Source: Malus domestica
Taxonomy: Eukaryota > Streptophyta > Magnoliopsida > Rosales > Rosaceae
Length of the DNA stretch: 64,000 bases
Direction: 5' to 3'
Assembly: GCF_042453785.1 (NCBI RefSeq)
Contig: NC_091668.1
Span: 2,806,501 to 2,870,500, forward strand
This document shows, in pieces, positions 25,363-36,914 of the stretch; the stretch's first letter is position 1; every line of letters begins with the position of its first letter. Both the position numbers and the translations under genes were made by a program. Under the pieces are notes generated by a model. It was not told the origin of the DNA. It did not search any database and saw only the letters and a list, made by a program, of their open reading frames with translations.

Positions 25363-25754
25363 ACCATCTCCAACCCTGGGCTAAAAGCCAAATTACCCCC
25401 CCAAATTACCCCCCAAACACTCTCCAATCCATGCTAAAATTTTAGGCTAAATGCCAAATGCTATTTCTGGGCCAAATACCCCCCAGCTTTCCCCCCGGGC
25501 TAAATGCGAAATGTTTATCGGAATTTAAATTTTTTTAGATTAAAATGTTCATAAAATTAATTTACAATAATCTACATATTTAATTTTTTTTTAAAAATTG
25601 ATTTAAGAAAAAAATTTAGGCTAATTTCATTTTTTAATAATTCCGGGCTAAAATTTTAGGGTAGAAGGGTTGGAGCAGAAAAGATGTTTCTGGGCTAAAA
25701 GCTAAATTTTCCGGGCTAAAAAATTTGGCTTTTAGCCCAAGGGTTGGAGATGGT
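25363..25754. mobile_element. Tourist-like MITE with TTA target duplication
   Basis: The ends are gaccatctccaaccctgggc on the left and, on the reverse strand, gaccatctccaacccttggg on the right, extending into shared ctaaaagccaaatt blocks. TTA flanks both ends, the duplication expected for PIF/Harbinger elements. It is non-coding, about 390 bp, and sits just upstream of the NPF promoter (about 100 bp from its TATA box). Confidence 0.85.
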
Positions 25755-25895
25755 CTTATAGGACCTATATGACTCTATCTCTCTGCATAATATGTATTTA
25801 ATTATGTAATAAGGGTATTGCCACGCTCATGTGTGAGAAATGATATATGTTTCTTAACATCATTTAAATTAAAATGCTGAATTTTTCTTGAGTAG

Positions 25896-26029
25896 TTTTT
25901 TTTTTTTAATTTTTTTTAATTTTTATTTTACTACCCCACCCCTTACCCACCCCAAGCCTTGAACCCAAGACCTCCTAGACTACCTCACCCCTTACCCACA
26001 CCCTCACCACTAGGCTAGCCCTAATGGCT
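25896..26029 (-). mobile_element. SINE with 18-bp target-site duplication
   Basis: On the minus strand it has an A box (ggctagcctagtggtgaggg), a B-box-like cttgggttcaaggc, and a 3' A-rich tail (T-rich at 25896-25930 on the plus strand). It is flanked by perfect 18-bp direct repeats, tgaatttttcttgagtag, at 25878-25895 and 26030-26047. The intact duplication is hallmark evidence of target-primed insertion by LINE machinery. Confidence 0.9.
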
Positions 26030-26047
26030 TGAATTTTTCTTGAGTAG

Positions 26048-27199
26048 CTACGTACACTCAGTGTCGACACATATTTGATCATTAAATTTGATCCAATACA
26101 TATTTGACCATTAAATTTGATCCAATGATTCTTTCTTCATCTTCCCAATTCTACCAGCACACAGACCAGAAACTCTCTCTCTTGCAAACAAAAAAATTAG
26201 CAAATTTCCAATTTAATAGATAGTTTGAGTCGAAATCTCAAACTTTTTGGTTGGTTTGTTTGTTGCTGTTGTTGTCCTGCTCTCTCTCTCTCTCTCCTCC
26301 GACACTGCGACTTAAGGATTAACAGGAAAAATTTCTAATACGTTCCCCCTAAATCATCATTTCCGATGAAACAGTTCCCAATTTCTTATTTCTCTCACCG
26401 GTTTTGATATGGGTTCCTCTCTTTTTATGAGATTGAGGTCAACGGTTGTTTGTTTTTCATAATTGCAGTTGTTTTGTGGCCGTTCGATTGATGGGGAATC
26501 ATCCTAGCCATCTATTGGTCGTAGTACCAGATACTACGTAGTACGTAGTATTAAAGATTATTCATACAAACTTACAAAGTACTATATATTTGACAATTTA
26601 CAATGGTATCACGGGTACAGGTATCCACAGCATAGAGTACTCTATAATATAAGTAGGAATTAATCAATTGGTAAATTAGGGGTTTCAAGCTGCAGGGTTT
26701 GCATTTCAAGCATCCGAGCCATCGTAATTATTCAAGGTAATTACTAATTAAGATTCTTAATTAAATTAAATTTAAGGGTTTATATAGTAGTATTATTTGG
26801 TGAGAGGCAAGAGATTAGAATTACACATGAAGCAGACAAAGGTTGAATTATATATAGGGTTTGTTAAGAGGGGGACATCAAAGCTGAGGTATATTTGTCT
26901 CTTCCACTTGCATTTAAAAAATGGAATTTACTTTGTTTTCTTCTTTTCAGTTTGTTCATTTTTTGAACTGTTGCAATGTTTGCAACTACTTATTAATCCT
27001 TGAAACTATGAGAGCTGTCTTATTATCCTTTTTATATGTTACTTTCCTCCATCGTCATTTCTCACCTTGCATTTTATGACTAACTAGCTAGTCAAAATAT
27101 AAATGCCAAAAGATTCATGGAGTCAAATAATAAAGTTCAACTCTAATTGAATTACATAGTTATAATTGATTTGAATTAGGGTTAGAGTTTTAATTAGTT
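26048..27199. other. Intergenic DNA, no gene seen
   Basis: No coding region with domain or splice support. A CT repeat lies at about 26280-26299. The short open frame at 26797-27003 (plus) has no recognisable features. Confidence 0.5.
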
Positions 27200-27204
27200 A
27201 GCTA

Positions 27205-27816
27205 TGTTAGAATTCCTCTGTCTCACATCGGCCATAGAGCTTGAGAACAAGCCCTTTAAATAGAATTACCCCACTCTAACTAATACCAAGGCCTTTTGTA
27301 TTAAAACCCCACACCTAACGGATTGAGCAGGTGGCCAAGTGGGGACAGTATCGGTGTTGTTGGAGTGGGCCCATGGCCCGTCTACCTGAAATTTAAGATG
27401 GTATCAGAGCCAGGAGACGAGCCTGTACTACCATGTGAACGGGTGGGTCCCCTTTGATCTCGCGCAAATGGGTGAGCCCTAACATGGCTCCACATAGGCC
27501 AAAAAAAAAGCCACGTGCATTGGCCCAGCGCGAACGGGTGAGCCCCGACTTGGCTCCATGTGGTTGCAGATGTGTGGAACTCCACGTGTGACCCATAAAA
27601 TAGGGTCTCACGTGCGGGGGAGTGTTAGAATTCATCTATCCCACATCGGCCACAGAGCTTGAGAACAAACCCTTTAAATAGAATTACCTCACTCTAACTA
27701 ATACCGAGACCTTTTGTATTAAAACCTCACACCTGACGGATTAAGCAGGTGATTAAGTGGGGACAATATCGATGTTGTTGAAGTGGGCCTATGGCTTGTT
27801 TACCTGAAATTTAAGA
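27205..27816 (+). mobile_element. TRIM (miniature LTR retrotransposon), complete
   Basis: Two direct LTRs of equal length, 27205-27398 and 27623-27816 (194 bp each), begin TGTTAGAATTC and end atttaaga. The 5' LTR is followed at once by tggtatcagagcc, complementary to the 3' end of initiator methionine tRNA (the primer binding site). The 3' LTR is preceded by a purine tract, gcgggggag. A 5-bp target duplication, AGCTA, flanks the whole at 27200-27204 and 27817-27821. The 224-bp internal part is non-coding, so the element depends on another element's enzymes. The LTRs differ at several positions, so it is not very recent. Confidence 0.93.
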
Positions 27817-27821
27817 AGCTA

Positions 27822-28936
27822 TTCCTTGTGCCAAAAAGAAAAGTGAAATCTGTATTCCTTCCTGTTGGTTATAAGGGGTTCTTATGTGGAATACATTTTC
27901 ATGGGCTTTGTCAGTACGGTTTCTAGCATCCGTGAGTGAGTATAATTCTAAGAACTTGAAACTTATATAAAATTCAGGCCGCTTTGCACACTGCTAACAC
28001 CACAATAGTAAGAACTCCCCATTAGTTTATTGTACAAGGAACAACAGTGCATAGAAGTGCTTCAATCTATTCCGTCTTGAAGTTTGATCATCCATAAATT
28101 CATCATGTCATCTTCTCCAGGTATGCAAGGTTTACGTGTTTTGATTTGATGAATTGATAAAGTTTACAAAGATTTGGACTTAAGTTGGTTATTAAGAGTG
28201 TTTGACAAATAAATTACACATGAGTCTTGCGTAGTCAGGGAACTTATATGAACATGAATTTGAAAATTGTGAGTGTGAACATGAATTTGAAAATTATGAG
28301 TGTGCCACTACTTGTTCCCGCTAATAAACTATGATGCAAAATTATGCTATTTAACTTCTAACTAAAATTAAGAGGCTCAACTTAAATTTTTTCTTTGTCT
28401 TACTTATTTAAGAACTCCTCTTACATAGATATATAACAAGGTGAAAATTATTGGAATATGAATTGATATGAATTTGGTTATATTCAATAATATTCAATTG
28501 CAATAGAAAAGAGCTGCAATTAAATTGATTAAATAAGGGATTTGACATAATGCGGCCACCGCCTAAAACATCTTATCCCCATCGACCAACGCCCAAACAA
28601 AAGGAAGACTATTCCTTTATTGCCAAAGCAAGTCTATTTGGTGGCAACCATAATATACCAAGCCATTTTTGTCTTTGGACTCAAATAAGTGAATCAAATT
28701 TAGAGCACATATTTTGTACCTGAAGTTTCAAGTTCGAATTTCTCCTTTTTAATATTTGTTGTATCAAACGAAACAGTTTATCATCCAAATCATGCTTACA
28801 AATCAAACCTCCCATTAAGTACAAACTCTCCAAGCATACAATTCAAAAACAAAAAATTTAGGAAAAAAATGTTTGATCTTAATGATGGCAAACAAGTGAG
28901 CCAAGAACAGGCTTTGGTCTTTTTATTTTTTATTAA
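27822..28936. other. Intergenic DNA, no gene seen
   Basis: No coding region recognised. A short direct repeat (gaacatgaatttgaaaatt) occurs twice at about 28250-28300. Confidence 0.5.
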
Positions 28937-28947
28937 TTCAACAACAC

Positions 28948-28983
<36 letters not shown>

Positions 28984-29715
28984 AGCCTTTTCCCACTAAG
29001 TGGGGTCGGCTATATGAATCCTAGAACGCCATTGCGCTCGGTTTTGTGTCATGTCCTCTGTTAGATCCAAGTACTCTAAGTCTTTTCTCTCATCTTTCCT
29101 TCAATTTCGGCTACTCCTACTTTACCTCGGATATCCTCATTTCTAATCTTATCCTTTCTCGTGTGCCCACACATCCAACGAAGCATCCTCATCTCCGCTA
29201 CACCCATTTTGTGTACGTGTTGATGTTTCACCGCCCAACATTCTGTGTCATACAGCATTGCCGGCCTTATTGCCGTCCTATAAAATTTTTCCTTGAGCTT
29301 CAGTGGCTTACGACGGTCACACAATACGCCGAATGCACTCTTCCACTTCATCCATCCAGCTTGTATTCTATGGTTGAGATCTCTATCAAATTCTCTGTTC
29401 TTTTGTAAGATAGATCCTAGGTAGCGAAAACGGTCGTTCTTTGGTATTTCCTGATCTCCGATCCTCACCCCTAACTCATTTTAGCCTCCATTTGCACTGA
29501 ACTTGCACTCCATATATTCTGTATTTGATCGGCTTAGGCGAAGACCTTTAGATTCCAACACTTCTCTCCAAAGGTTAAGCTTCGCATTTACCCCTTCTTG
29601 AGTTTCATCTATCAACACTATATCATTTGCGAAAAGCATACACCAAGGAATATCATCTTAAATGTGTCCTGTTAACTCATCCATTACCAACGCAAAAAGG
29701 TAAGGACTTATGGAT
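28937..29715 (-). mobile_element. LINE fragment (RTE-type reverse transcriptase end), copy 1
   Basis: The minus strand encodes the C-terminal part of a non-LTR reverse transcriptase, including the blocks [27 protein letters not shown] and MRMLRWMCGHTR. A (TTG)n tail (CAA repeats at about 28937-28982) marks the 3' end, typical of RTE elements. The copy is truncated at its 5' end near 29715, has in-frame stops, and lacks about 138 bp present in copy 2. The missing segment is bounded by the short repeat ttttct, suggesting a deletion between direct repeats at about 29088. Confidence 0.8.
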
Positions 29716-32700
29716 TGTTGATGCACAAAAGTAGTGAGGACTTTGGTACAACAGAAAGTATTAAGTTTGTGATCTTCACTAGATTGCTCCGGTCATTAGT
29801 GTGGATAAGTATGTAAATGGATAGAGACAGAAAAGCAAACACAAGATGTACGTGATTCACCCAGATTGGCTATGTCCACGGAGTATAGGAGTTCTCATTA
29901 ATTGTGAAGGGTTTACACAGTACATAGGTTCAAGCTCTCCTTTAGTAAGTACAAGTGAATGATTAGTACAAATGACATTAGGAAATATTGTGGGAGAATG
30001 ATTTCATAATCACGAAACTTCTAAGTACCGAAGTGTGATATCATCTTCACTTGCCTTATCTGTCTCATAGGTAGATGTGGCATCTTCTTTGGAAGTACTC
30101 TTCCTCCATCCAGGGGTGGTATCTTTAACTGGTGGAGATGCACAAGGTAATGTATCAATTTCACTTGAAGCTTACTTATAGTTTCAGGCTTGGTCAAACG
30201 CGATACAAACCATATAGTAGGAGTCCCCTAAGTCGCCGAGCTAGGGGATCTGCTGAAAGAGGTGACAAATAAGGTAAGCAATCAGAGCTCCAAGCAATCA
30301 GTCCCATATCAGAAGTTTGATTTCAAGTTCCGGCTGATTGTTCTCATTCTCCCTATCTTGCAAGCAGCATGAAGGATAAAGAGAAGAAAATGAGAAGAGG
30401 TGATATGAGATACTTTTGTTTTTGAATAAGTAACTTTCCACAGGCTTATTCTTGAACTGGGCTGGAGGGTTTTATGGTTTCCTCCAGAGTATAAGGCCGA
30501 CTGAAGAATTTGAGGGTCAAAACAAATCCATCAAATCTAGAGTACGTTCGACCCTGCTGATATGAGATACTTTTGCTGTTGACAAAGTAGTGGATGTATC
30601 GGCACGTGTTCTGTTATGCTTGTCTCCACATGCTTCCTTGTATCATTCTCACTTGCCCTATCTGTTTCTCAGGCAGATGTGGTATCTTTTCTGGAAGCAT
30701 AAGATGTTGAAGATGAGTACTCGAGAGCAATGCCAGGTAAGTAATCAGGTAAGGGGTTCCAGGCAGTCAGTTCCGGACTGGAAGCTTGATTCCAAGTGCT
30801 GATTGATTGCTCTCTTTCTCCTTGTCTTGCAGGTAAGAACAAGGCCAAAGGAAAAGACAGGGAAAAAGCATGATATGGGATACTCTTGCTTTTAACCCTG
30901 ATGATATGAGATATTCTTGCTCTGGTGTAGCTTGTTTGCAGAGGTATTCTCGAGGGGAAAGAAAACTAAGTATTTCGAGAGGCTTTGTTGGGAGTGCCCT
31001 CTCATATATGAGAAATGGTTGAGCATTTTTGCAGGTCTGCCTGTCCATTGAGGATGGAGGTCGACATATATAGGAGTCTCCCTAACAACAAGTAGTAATG
31101 CTATTCCTTTACCCTGCTTGGTCATAGCACGGTAGTGGGAGCTGCCAGCTTCACGTGTTTTAACTCTGTCAGAGCACTTTGAAAAAGTGGTCTGTGGTAT
31201 CTGGAAAGCTGATGTTGCGTGTGAAGATTACAGACAAGCTTTATCCAAGGAGATCTGGTTCTCGAAGTTGAGAAAGCGATGTGAAGATTACAGATAAGCT
31301 TTATCTAAGGAGATCTGGCTCTCGAAGTTGAGAAAGTAGTGCCTCTTCGGTTTTCAAACAAGCAATCCTATCAGGGATATGTCTCTCAAGATTCGGAGAA
31401 CGGTGCCTCTTCAATTTTTGAGAAAGCAATCTTACTATGAGTCTGGCTCTCGAGATTCGGAAAGCGGTGTCTCTTCGATTTTTGAGAAAGTAATCATGTT
31501 TGGAGTCTGGCTCTCGAGATTCGGAGGGCGGTGCATCTTCGGTCTTGAAGCAAGCAATCTTGTTGGGAGTGTTTTCTCGAATGTGAGTAAAAGTTGGGCC
31601 TGTTTGCTAGTCTACCTTGCCACGGAGCATAAAGATTGACACACAGGGACTTTCCAATTATCCAGCAGTGGTCATGTTCCTTTACCCTTGTGGGTAATAA
31701 TATGGTAACTAGACCTTTAAAATTTATGTGTCTAAACTTTATTAGTGCTGTTTCTTTGCTATTCTTCTACCCTTCTTGGTCATAGTGATGTAATGGGAGC
31801 TGCAAGCTTCACGTGTCTAAACTTTGTCAGAGATCTTTGGCAAAGTTATCTGTGGTACCCGTGAGCTGATGTTGCGTGTGGAAAGTGGATGATTGAACAG
31901 TAACATTCACGTGCTTTCTACTTCACCAGAAATCTTCGACAGAATGCCCGTAATTTCCGCAAAGTTGAGTGTGCATGTGATAGGTGCTGACAAGGCTGAA
32001 AAAGTAGGTGCCTCTTCGATTTCTGAGATCGGCCCTCATGGTCTCTGAGCAGCCTAGCTTTTGAGAAAGCAAGCGTCTCTTCGATTTCTGCGATCGGCCT
32101 TCATGGTCTTTGAGTAGCCCAGCTTTTGAGAAAGCAAACGCCTCTTCGATTTCTAAGATCGGCCCTCGTGGTCTTTGAGCAGCCCAGCTTTTGAGAAAGC
32201 AAACACCTTTTCAATTTCTGAGCATGCGTCTCTTCGATTTCTGAAGCTCCGTCGAGTGCAGATTTTTATAGAGGCTGTCATTAAGTTCCAAAGCACACTT
32301 GAATCTCCACCAGTAGAAGCCCCCTTCTTACATTTCTAAGATCTTGATTTGTCCGACCTCTTATCTCTTCAACACCTTTGAAAATGTCTGGCCCCTCCGA
32401 CAGTCGTTTTGACTTGAACCTTGTTGAAAAGGCAGCCACGCCTTCTCCAGACAACATATGACACCCATCCTTCTTATCCCTTACTAGTCCTCTTACCGTT
32501 GGGGATTCCGTGATGAAGAATGATATGACTGCTGCTGGTGGTGGCCATGAACCTTCTCACTCCCAAAGATAACAGACTACTTTCCAAACGGTCTGATGAG
32601 TTGGCTGTTAAGGATTCTCTGGCTCTCAGTGTTCAGTGTGCAGGTTCTGTGTCTAATATGGCCCAACGCCTATTTGCTCGAACCCGCCAAGTTGAATCAT

Positions 32701-33321
32701 TGGCGGCTGAAGTGATGAGTTTCAAACAGGAGATTAGAGGGCTCAAGCATGAGAATAAACAGTTGCACCGGCTCGCATATGACTATGCTACAAACATGAA
32801 GATGAAGCTTGACCAGATGAAGGAATCTGATGGTCAGATTTTACATGATCATCAGAGGTTTGTGGGTTTGTTCCAAAGACATTTATTGCCTTCGTCTTCT
32901 AGGGCTGTACCGCGTAATGAAGCTCCAAATGATCAACATTCGATGCCTCCTCCTTCTAGGGTTCTGTCCAGTACTGAGGCTCCGAATGATCCCCCTCTGG
33001 TGCCTTATCTGTCTGGGGCTTTACCGATTGCTGAGACTTCTCCTAAGCAACCTTTGTGAAGGCTCTTTCTTGTTTGTTTATTTTGACTTATGTATATGTA
33101 CATATTTGTAACTTATCGGAGATATCAATAAATAAGCTTTGTTTCATTTCAACGTATTGTGTTAAATACACCAAAGCCTTCTTCACTAAGTTCTTTGAAT
33201 TTTTCTTTTGTTGAAACTTGTATGTTGAAGCTTTGTGAGTGGAGCATGTAGGTTGAGGTAGTGTTCCCTTAATTTCCCGAGTGGGGAAAACTTCTCGGTT
33301 GGAGACTTGAAAAATCCAAGT
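29716..33321 (+). mobile_element. LARD-like non-autonomous retroelement
   Basis: The 3.6-kb block lies exactly between two LINE fragments. It starts tgttgatgcacaaaa, LTR-like, and holds long tracts of imperfect tandem units. One unit of about 60 bp (tctggctctcgagattcgga) lies at 31215-31560, and one of about 67 bp (gcttttgagaaagcaaac) at 32015-32230. One ORF remnant lies near the 3' end, with an aataaataag polyadenylation-like site after it (about 33126). No reverse transcriptase, integrase or paired LTRs were found. I recall highly similar ORFs as abundant in apple. Boundaries are inferred from the LINE junctions. Confidence 0.6.
32384..33059 (+). pseudogene. Broken ORF of the LARD-like element (coiled-coil protein)
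   Basis: The frame opens MSGPSDSRFDLNLVEKA and meets TGA after about 26 codons. The downstream frame (32538-33059) continues in a different phase. The 173-aa remainder has a leucine-heptad coiled coil (about residues 50-110 of that part, around VESLAAEVMSFKQEIRGL). A Pro/Ser-rich tail follows, in which a block containing SRAVPRNEAPNDQ, SRVLSSTEAPNDP and SGALPIAETSP is repeated three times. It is not a recognised enzyme. The function in the parent element is unknown to me; a gag-like or accessory role is only a guess. Confidence 0.6.
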
Positions 33322-34112
33322 CACTGAGTGGGGTCGGCTATATGAATCTTAGAACGCCATTGTACTCGGTCCTGTGTCATGTCCTCCGTTAGATCCAAGT
33401 ACTCTAAGTCTTTTCTTAGAGTCTCTTCCAAAGTTTTCCTAGGTCTTCCTCTACCCCTTCGGCCCTGAACCTCTGTCCCGTAGTCGCATCTTTTAACCGG
33501 AGCGTCAGTAAGCCTTCTTTGCACATGTCCAAACCACCGTAACCGATTTTCTCTCAGCTTTCCTACAATTTCGGCTACTTCTACTTTACCTCGGATATCC
33601 TCATTCCTAATCTTATCATTTCTCGTGTGCCCACACATCCAACGAAGCATCCTCATCTCCGCTACACCCATTTTGTGTACGTGTTGATGCTTCACCGCTT
33701 AACATTTTGTGCCATACAGCATTGCCGGCCTTATTGCTATCCTATAAAATTTTCCCTTGAGCTTCAGTGGCATACGACGATCACACAACACGCCGGATGC
33801 ACTCTTCCACTTCATCCATCCAGCTTGTATTCTATGGTTGAGATCTCCATCTAATTCTCCGTTCTTTTGCAAGATAGATCCTAGGTAGCGAAAACGGTCG
33901 CTCTTTGGTATTTCCTGATCTCCGATCCTCACCCCTAACTCATTTTAGCCTCCATTTGCACTGAACTTGCACTCCATATATTCTGTTTTTGATCGGCTTA
34001 GGCGAAGACCTTTAGATTCCAACACTTCTCTCCAAAGGTTAAGCTTCGCATTTACCCCTTCCTGAGTTTCATCTATCAACACTATATCGTTTGCGAAAAG
34101 CATACACCAAGG
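33322..34112 (-). mobile_element. LINE fragment (RTE-type reverse transcriptase end), copy 2
   Basis: This is the same LINE family as copy 1 and in the same orientation. The minus strand encodes the thumb/C-terminal region, including MRMLRWMCGHTRNDKI, LRENRLRWFGHVQRR and a basic RRGRGRPRKTL stretch, with stops between the open pieces. It lacks the (TTG)n tail: its 3' end abuts the LARD-like block directly. It is cut at the 5' side just after catacaccaagg. Confidence 0.8.
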
Positions 34113-35607
34113 GGAAAGGGACACATATGTAGTTGGTTAAGTTTGACCACATGACTTGCTACAAACATGGAGCTACTTTATCAGTATATATTTGAAAACA
34201 AGGGGAAAGGGACACAGATGTAGTTGGTTAAGATGCTTCTCGATTAGCTATGAAATCTTTATATGTGCATGGGGTGTTGGCTGGTCAATTTCTCACCTGC
34301 CCAAGCATGCATAAGCTCAGGTTCTAAAGTATAATTTATACCCTAGAGCTAGAAAATTAAACTGTTTTTTATGCTTTGACTATAGACTATAGTCTGTTTT
34401 TCCGTCCTTAATCAATATTTTGTTATAAATATGATATTTTTTTTCTTTCTCAAAACTGTTACGTATGTGATCAATTCAAAAAGCACTACAATTTAGCTTG
34501 TCAAATGAAAAGTTCGATGCGGTAGGTTTTAAGTTCGAGTTATATGTATGATGAGTTTGATATCTAATTATTATAGCTGATTTATTGTGTGACTTGACCG
34601 AATCCGTTAACCATTAGAGTTTATTGTTTATAAAGAAAAAAAAAAGTTTTTTTGTTGGGCTACTAAGTCAACTTGCTATATCATCATGTTCATGTGCCAT
34701 ATTTTGTTATTGCCTAATCACCTGTTCTTATAACAGTCGTCTTGTTTATCCAGGGATGGACCCTGAATTTCAAAGTTGTCCGAGCTAAATTTAACTTACG
34801 TACAATACAAGAGATAAAGGAGAGGAAAGTACTTTGTCACGGCTACACGAAACTAATGTATTTGGGATAGGATCTTCACCCATTGCTGGTAGAAATGCTT
34901 TCTCGTCGATTGTATTTGGAACAATTGAACTGGAGGTTTCTCTATTTAGTTAAGTTACTTTCCAACCGTTTGCGTTTCAAATCCTCTTCCTCCTCTTAGT
35001 CTAGTTTAAAGCAATGTCACTTGTAATAAAGAACAATATAAAACCCAGTTAGTCAATATTTATGACATGTTTACTTCAAGTAAAGATACATAAACCGTTG
35101 GAGCAAGGGAATAAGCAAAATCAATCTGTTCAACTAGCCAACCTAGTTTATATAATTCTTAATTTTCAGATATTAACTTATAAGCTTTCAAGCAGGAGTT
35201 GTCCACACCTAGACGGATTTCATTTGTATTAAAACAATTTTTTTTTTAAATCAGAATGATTTGAATTCTCATATACATGTCATTAACATTAAAATTTGAA
35301 ACATAAACCTAATATGACGCCTTTTATGGTCTAATTGTAATAAGCCCACGATGTAGTTCACCACATGATGTGCATAATCAAAAGAAGGCCCAATGTTATC
35401 ATACTTCTTACTCGCCCAAGCCCAAAAATAGAGGTGTGTTCGGTTTCAAGCTGTTCAGTTTTTGTCAAAACCGAAACTAAACCAAAATTTCAGTTCGGTT
35501 TAATATTTTTAGGTTTTTGTTCGATTCAGTTTAATTTTGGTTTGGTTTGGTCTTTTCTTTGCTTTGATTCGGTATTCGGCTCGATGTTTTTTAAGCTTTC
35601 GGTTCTT
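34109..35607. other. Intergenic DNA with dispersed repeat copy
   Basis: A 31-bp motif (aaggggaaagggacaca + tgtagttggttaag) occurs twice, at 34109-34140 and 34199-34230. The segment at about 34900-35350 is related to 49980-50500, sharing blocks such as cttagtctagtttaaagcaatgtc and taattgtaataag. No coding region is supported. Confidence 0.5.
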
Positions 35608-36650
35608 TAAGGTACTGTTTGGTACGTGGGATGGGACAGAACATGTTCGTCCCACGTTTGGTGCGTGAATGAATTTTAGTTCAATTTTCATTCCACCTCC
35701 GCCTTAGAACAACTCCTCGTAGAACACAAAATTATAAAGACAAAAATGCCCCTTTATCTTTTTCAATATTTACACCATCCAAATCATAAAACAAACCCAA
35801 CAAACCCAAAATCATCTTCTTTCCATAGAGTTGTGTGAATTCTGACAGCAAAACAAGATGTCGAAGGAAATAACCAGGTGTGTCGATGTCGATGTCGATC
35901 GCAGGATTTTCATAGAAGCAGTTTTTTGTTGTAGGTTAATTAAATAGCACCTTCTGCATTTCGTTCCAAAAAATATCCAATTTTCCCTTTACTGGTTCTC
36001 TCTGATTTAATTCCTGCACTTTTCATTTGTGAATTAAAGGTAACTTTTCTCACTTAGTTTCACGTTATACCTCATATCCTTTGTTTGGTTGCTGAGAAAA
36101 GTCTGAAAAGTGAAAACCGTTTTAGTTTTGATTGCATTTTCTCATTTTACAACTTAATTGAAGGTAATTTCTCACTTGTGGGAAATCTGGGAAATTAAAA
36201 TGAAAACTGGGATATAAAAAGAATTTTAGTTGAATGATGTGTTGCATGTGGTTTCTGGGCTCGGATGAACAAAAATCCTTGTGTCAAACTTAGCTTAAAC
36301 TTAAAGCGAGTTATTATTTCGATTTACTATATTTTCCACCAACAAAATGGTGTAGTAGTTGGATTTACCTCTTTCTTTTCACCCTATGAAAATATATTAA
36401 TTTTGGGTAAATTTAGTTTTTATCGTCTCTCTAATTTATTTAAAACTTTGCATGTTGCAGGAGATTAGTCAACTTTGTATTTTAAAGAACTCTGCAAAGA
36501 TTACTGCTTATTTTGCAATGTATTCTGGTTGAAATGGCTGCAATTTGATTCTGTGACAAGTCAATGTTGTGGCTGCTTTCGTAGTGGAGGCAGTCTTTCT
36601 TACCAGATTTGTCGTAGCTGAAAACCGTGCTCCTTGCCTGAAACGATTTA

Positions 36651-36914
36651 ATGGAACAAAGTTTAGGTCAAGAGTCTGTTCCTGGTTTTGGGTTACTTGA
36701 CAAGTCTAGGGTTTTAGATGTAAGGCCTTTGAGGCGTCTTGTTCCGTTGTTCCCGTCAACTTCTAATAATACTTCATTTTCAACTCCACAAGGTGCTGCT
36801 CCTTTCGTTTGTGTTTCTCCTGCTGGCCCTTTCCCAAACAATAGTTACAATATGAATTCATACATCTCTGTCAAAATACGAATTTCAACCAAGGATGCAA
36901 GGTACCAAGTTTAG
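36651..36914 (+). pseudogene. Captured 5' fragment of an SUVH-type histone H3K9 methyltransferase gene
   Basis: The frame starts MEQSLGQESVPGFG and contains DKSRVLDVRPLRRLVPLFPS and PFVCVSPAGPFP, the Pro-rich N-terminal signature of SUVH1/SUVH3-class proteins as I recall them. The SRA, pre-SET and SET domains are absent. Upstream, about 36040-36460 looks like an intron ending tgttgcag followed by leader sequence, consistent with capture of a 5' UTR intron from genomic DNA. It lies inside the outer TIR element and is presumably non-functional. Confidence 0.65.

Noticed and set aside
29046..29408. A 120-codon plus-strand frame
   Set aside because: It is antisense to the LINE reverse-transcriptase fragment, which is recognisable on the minus strand.
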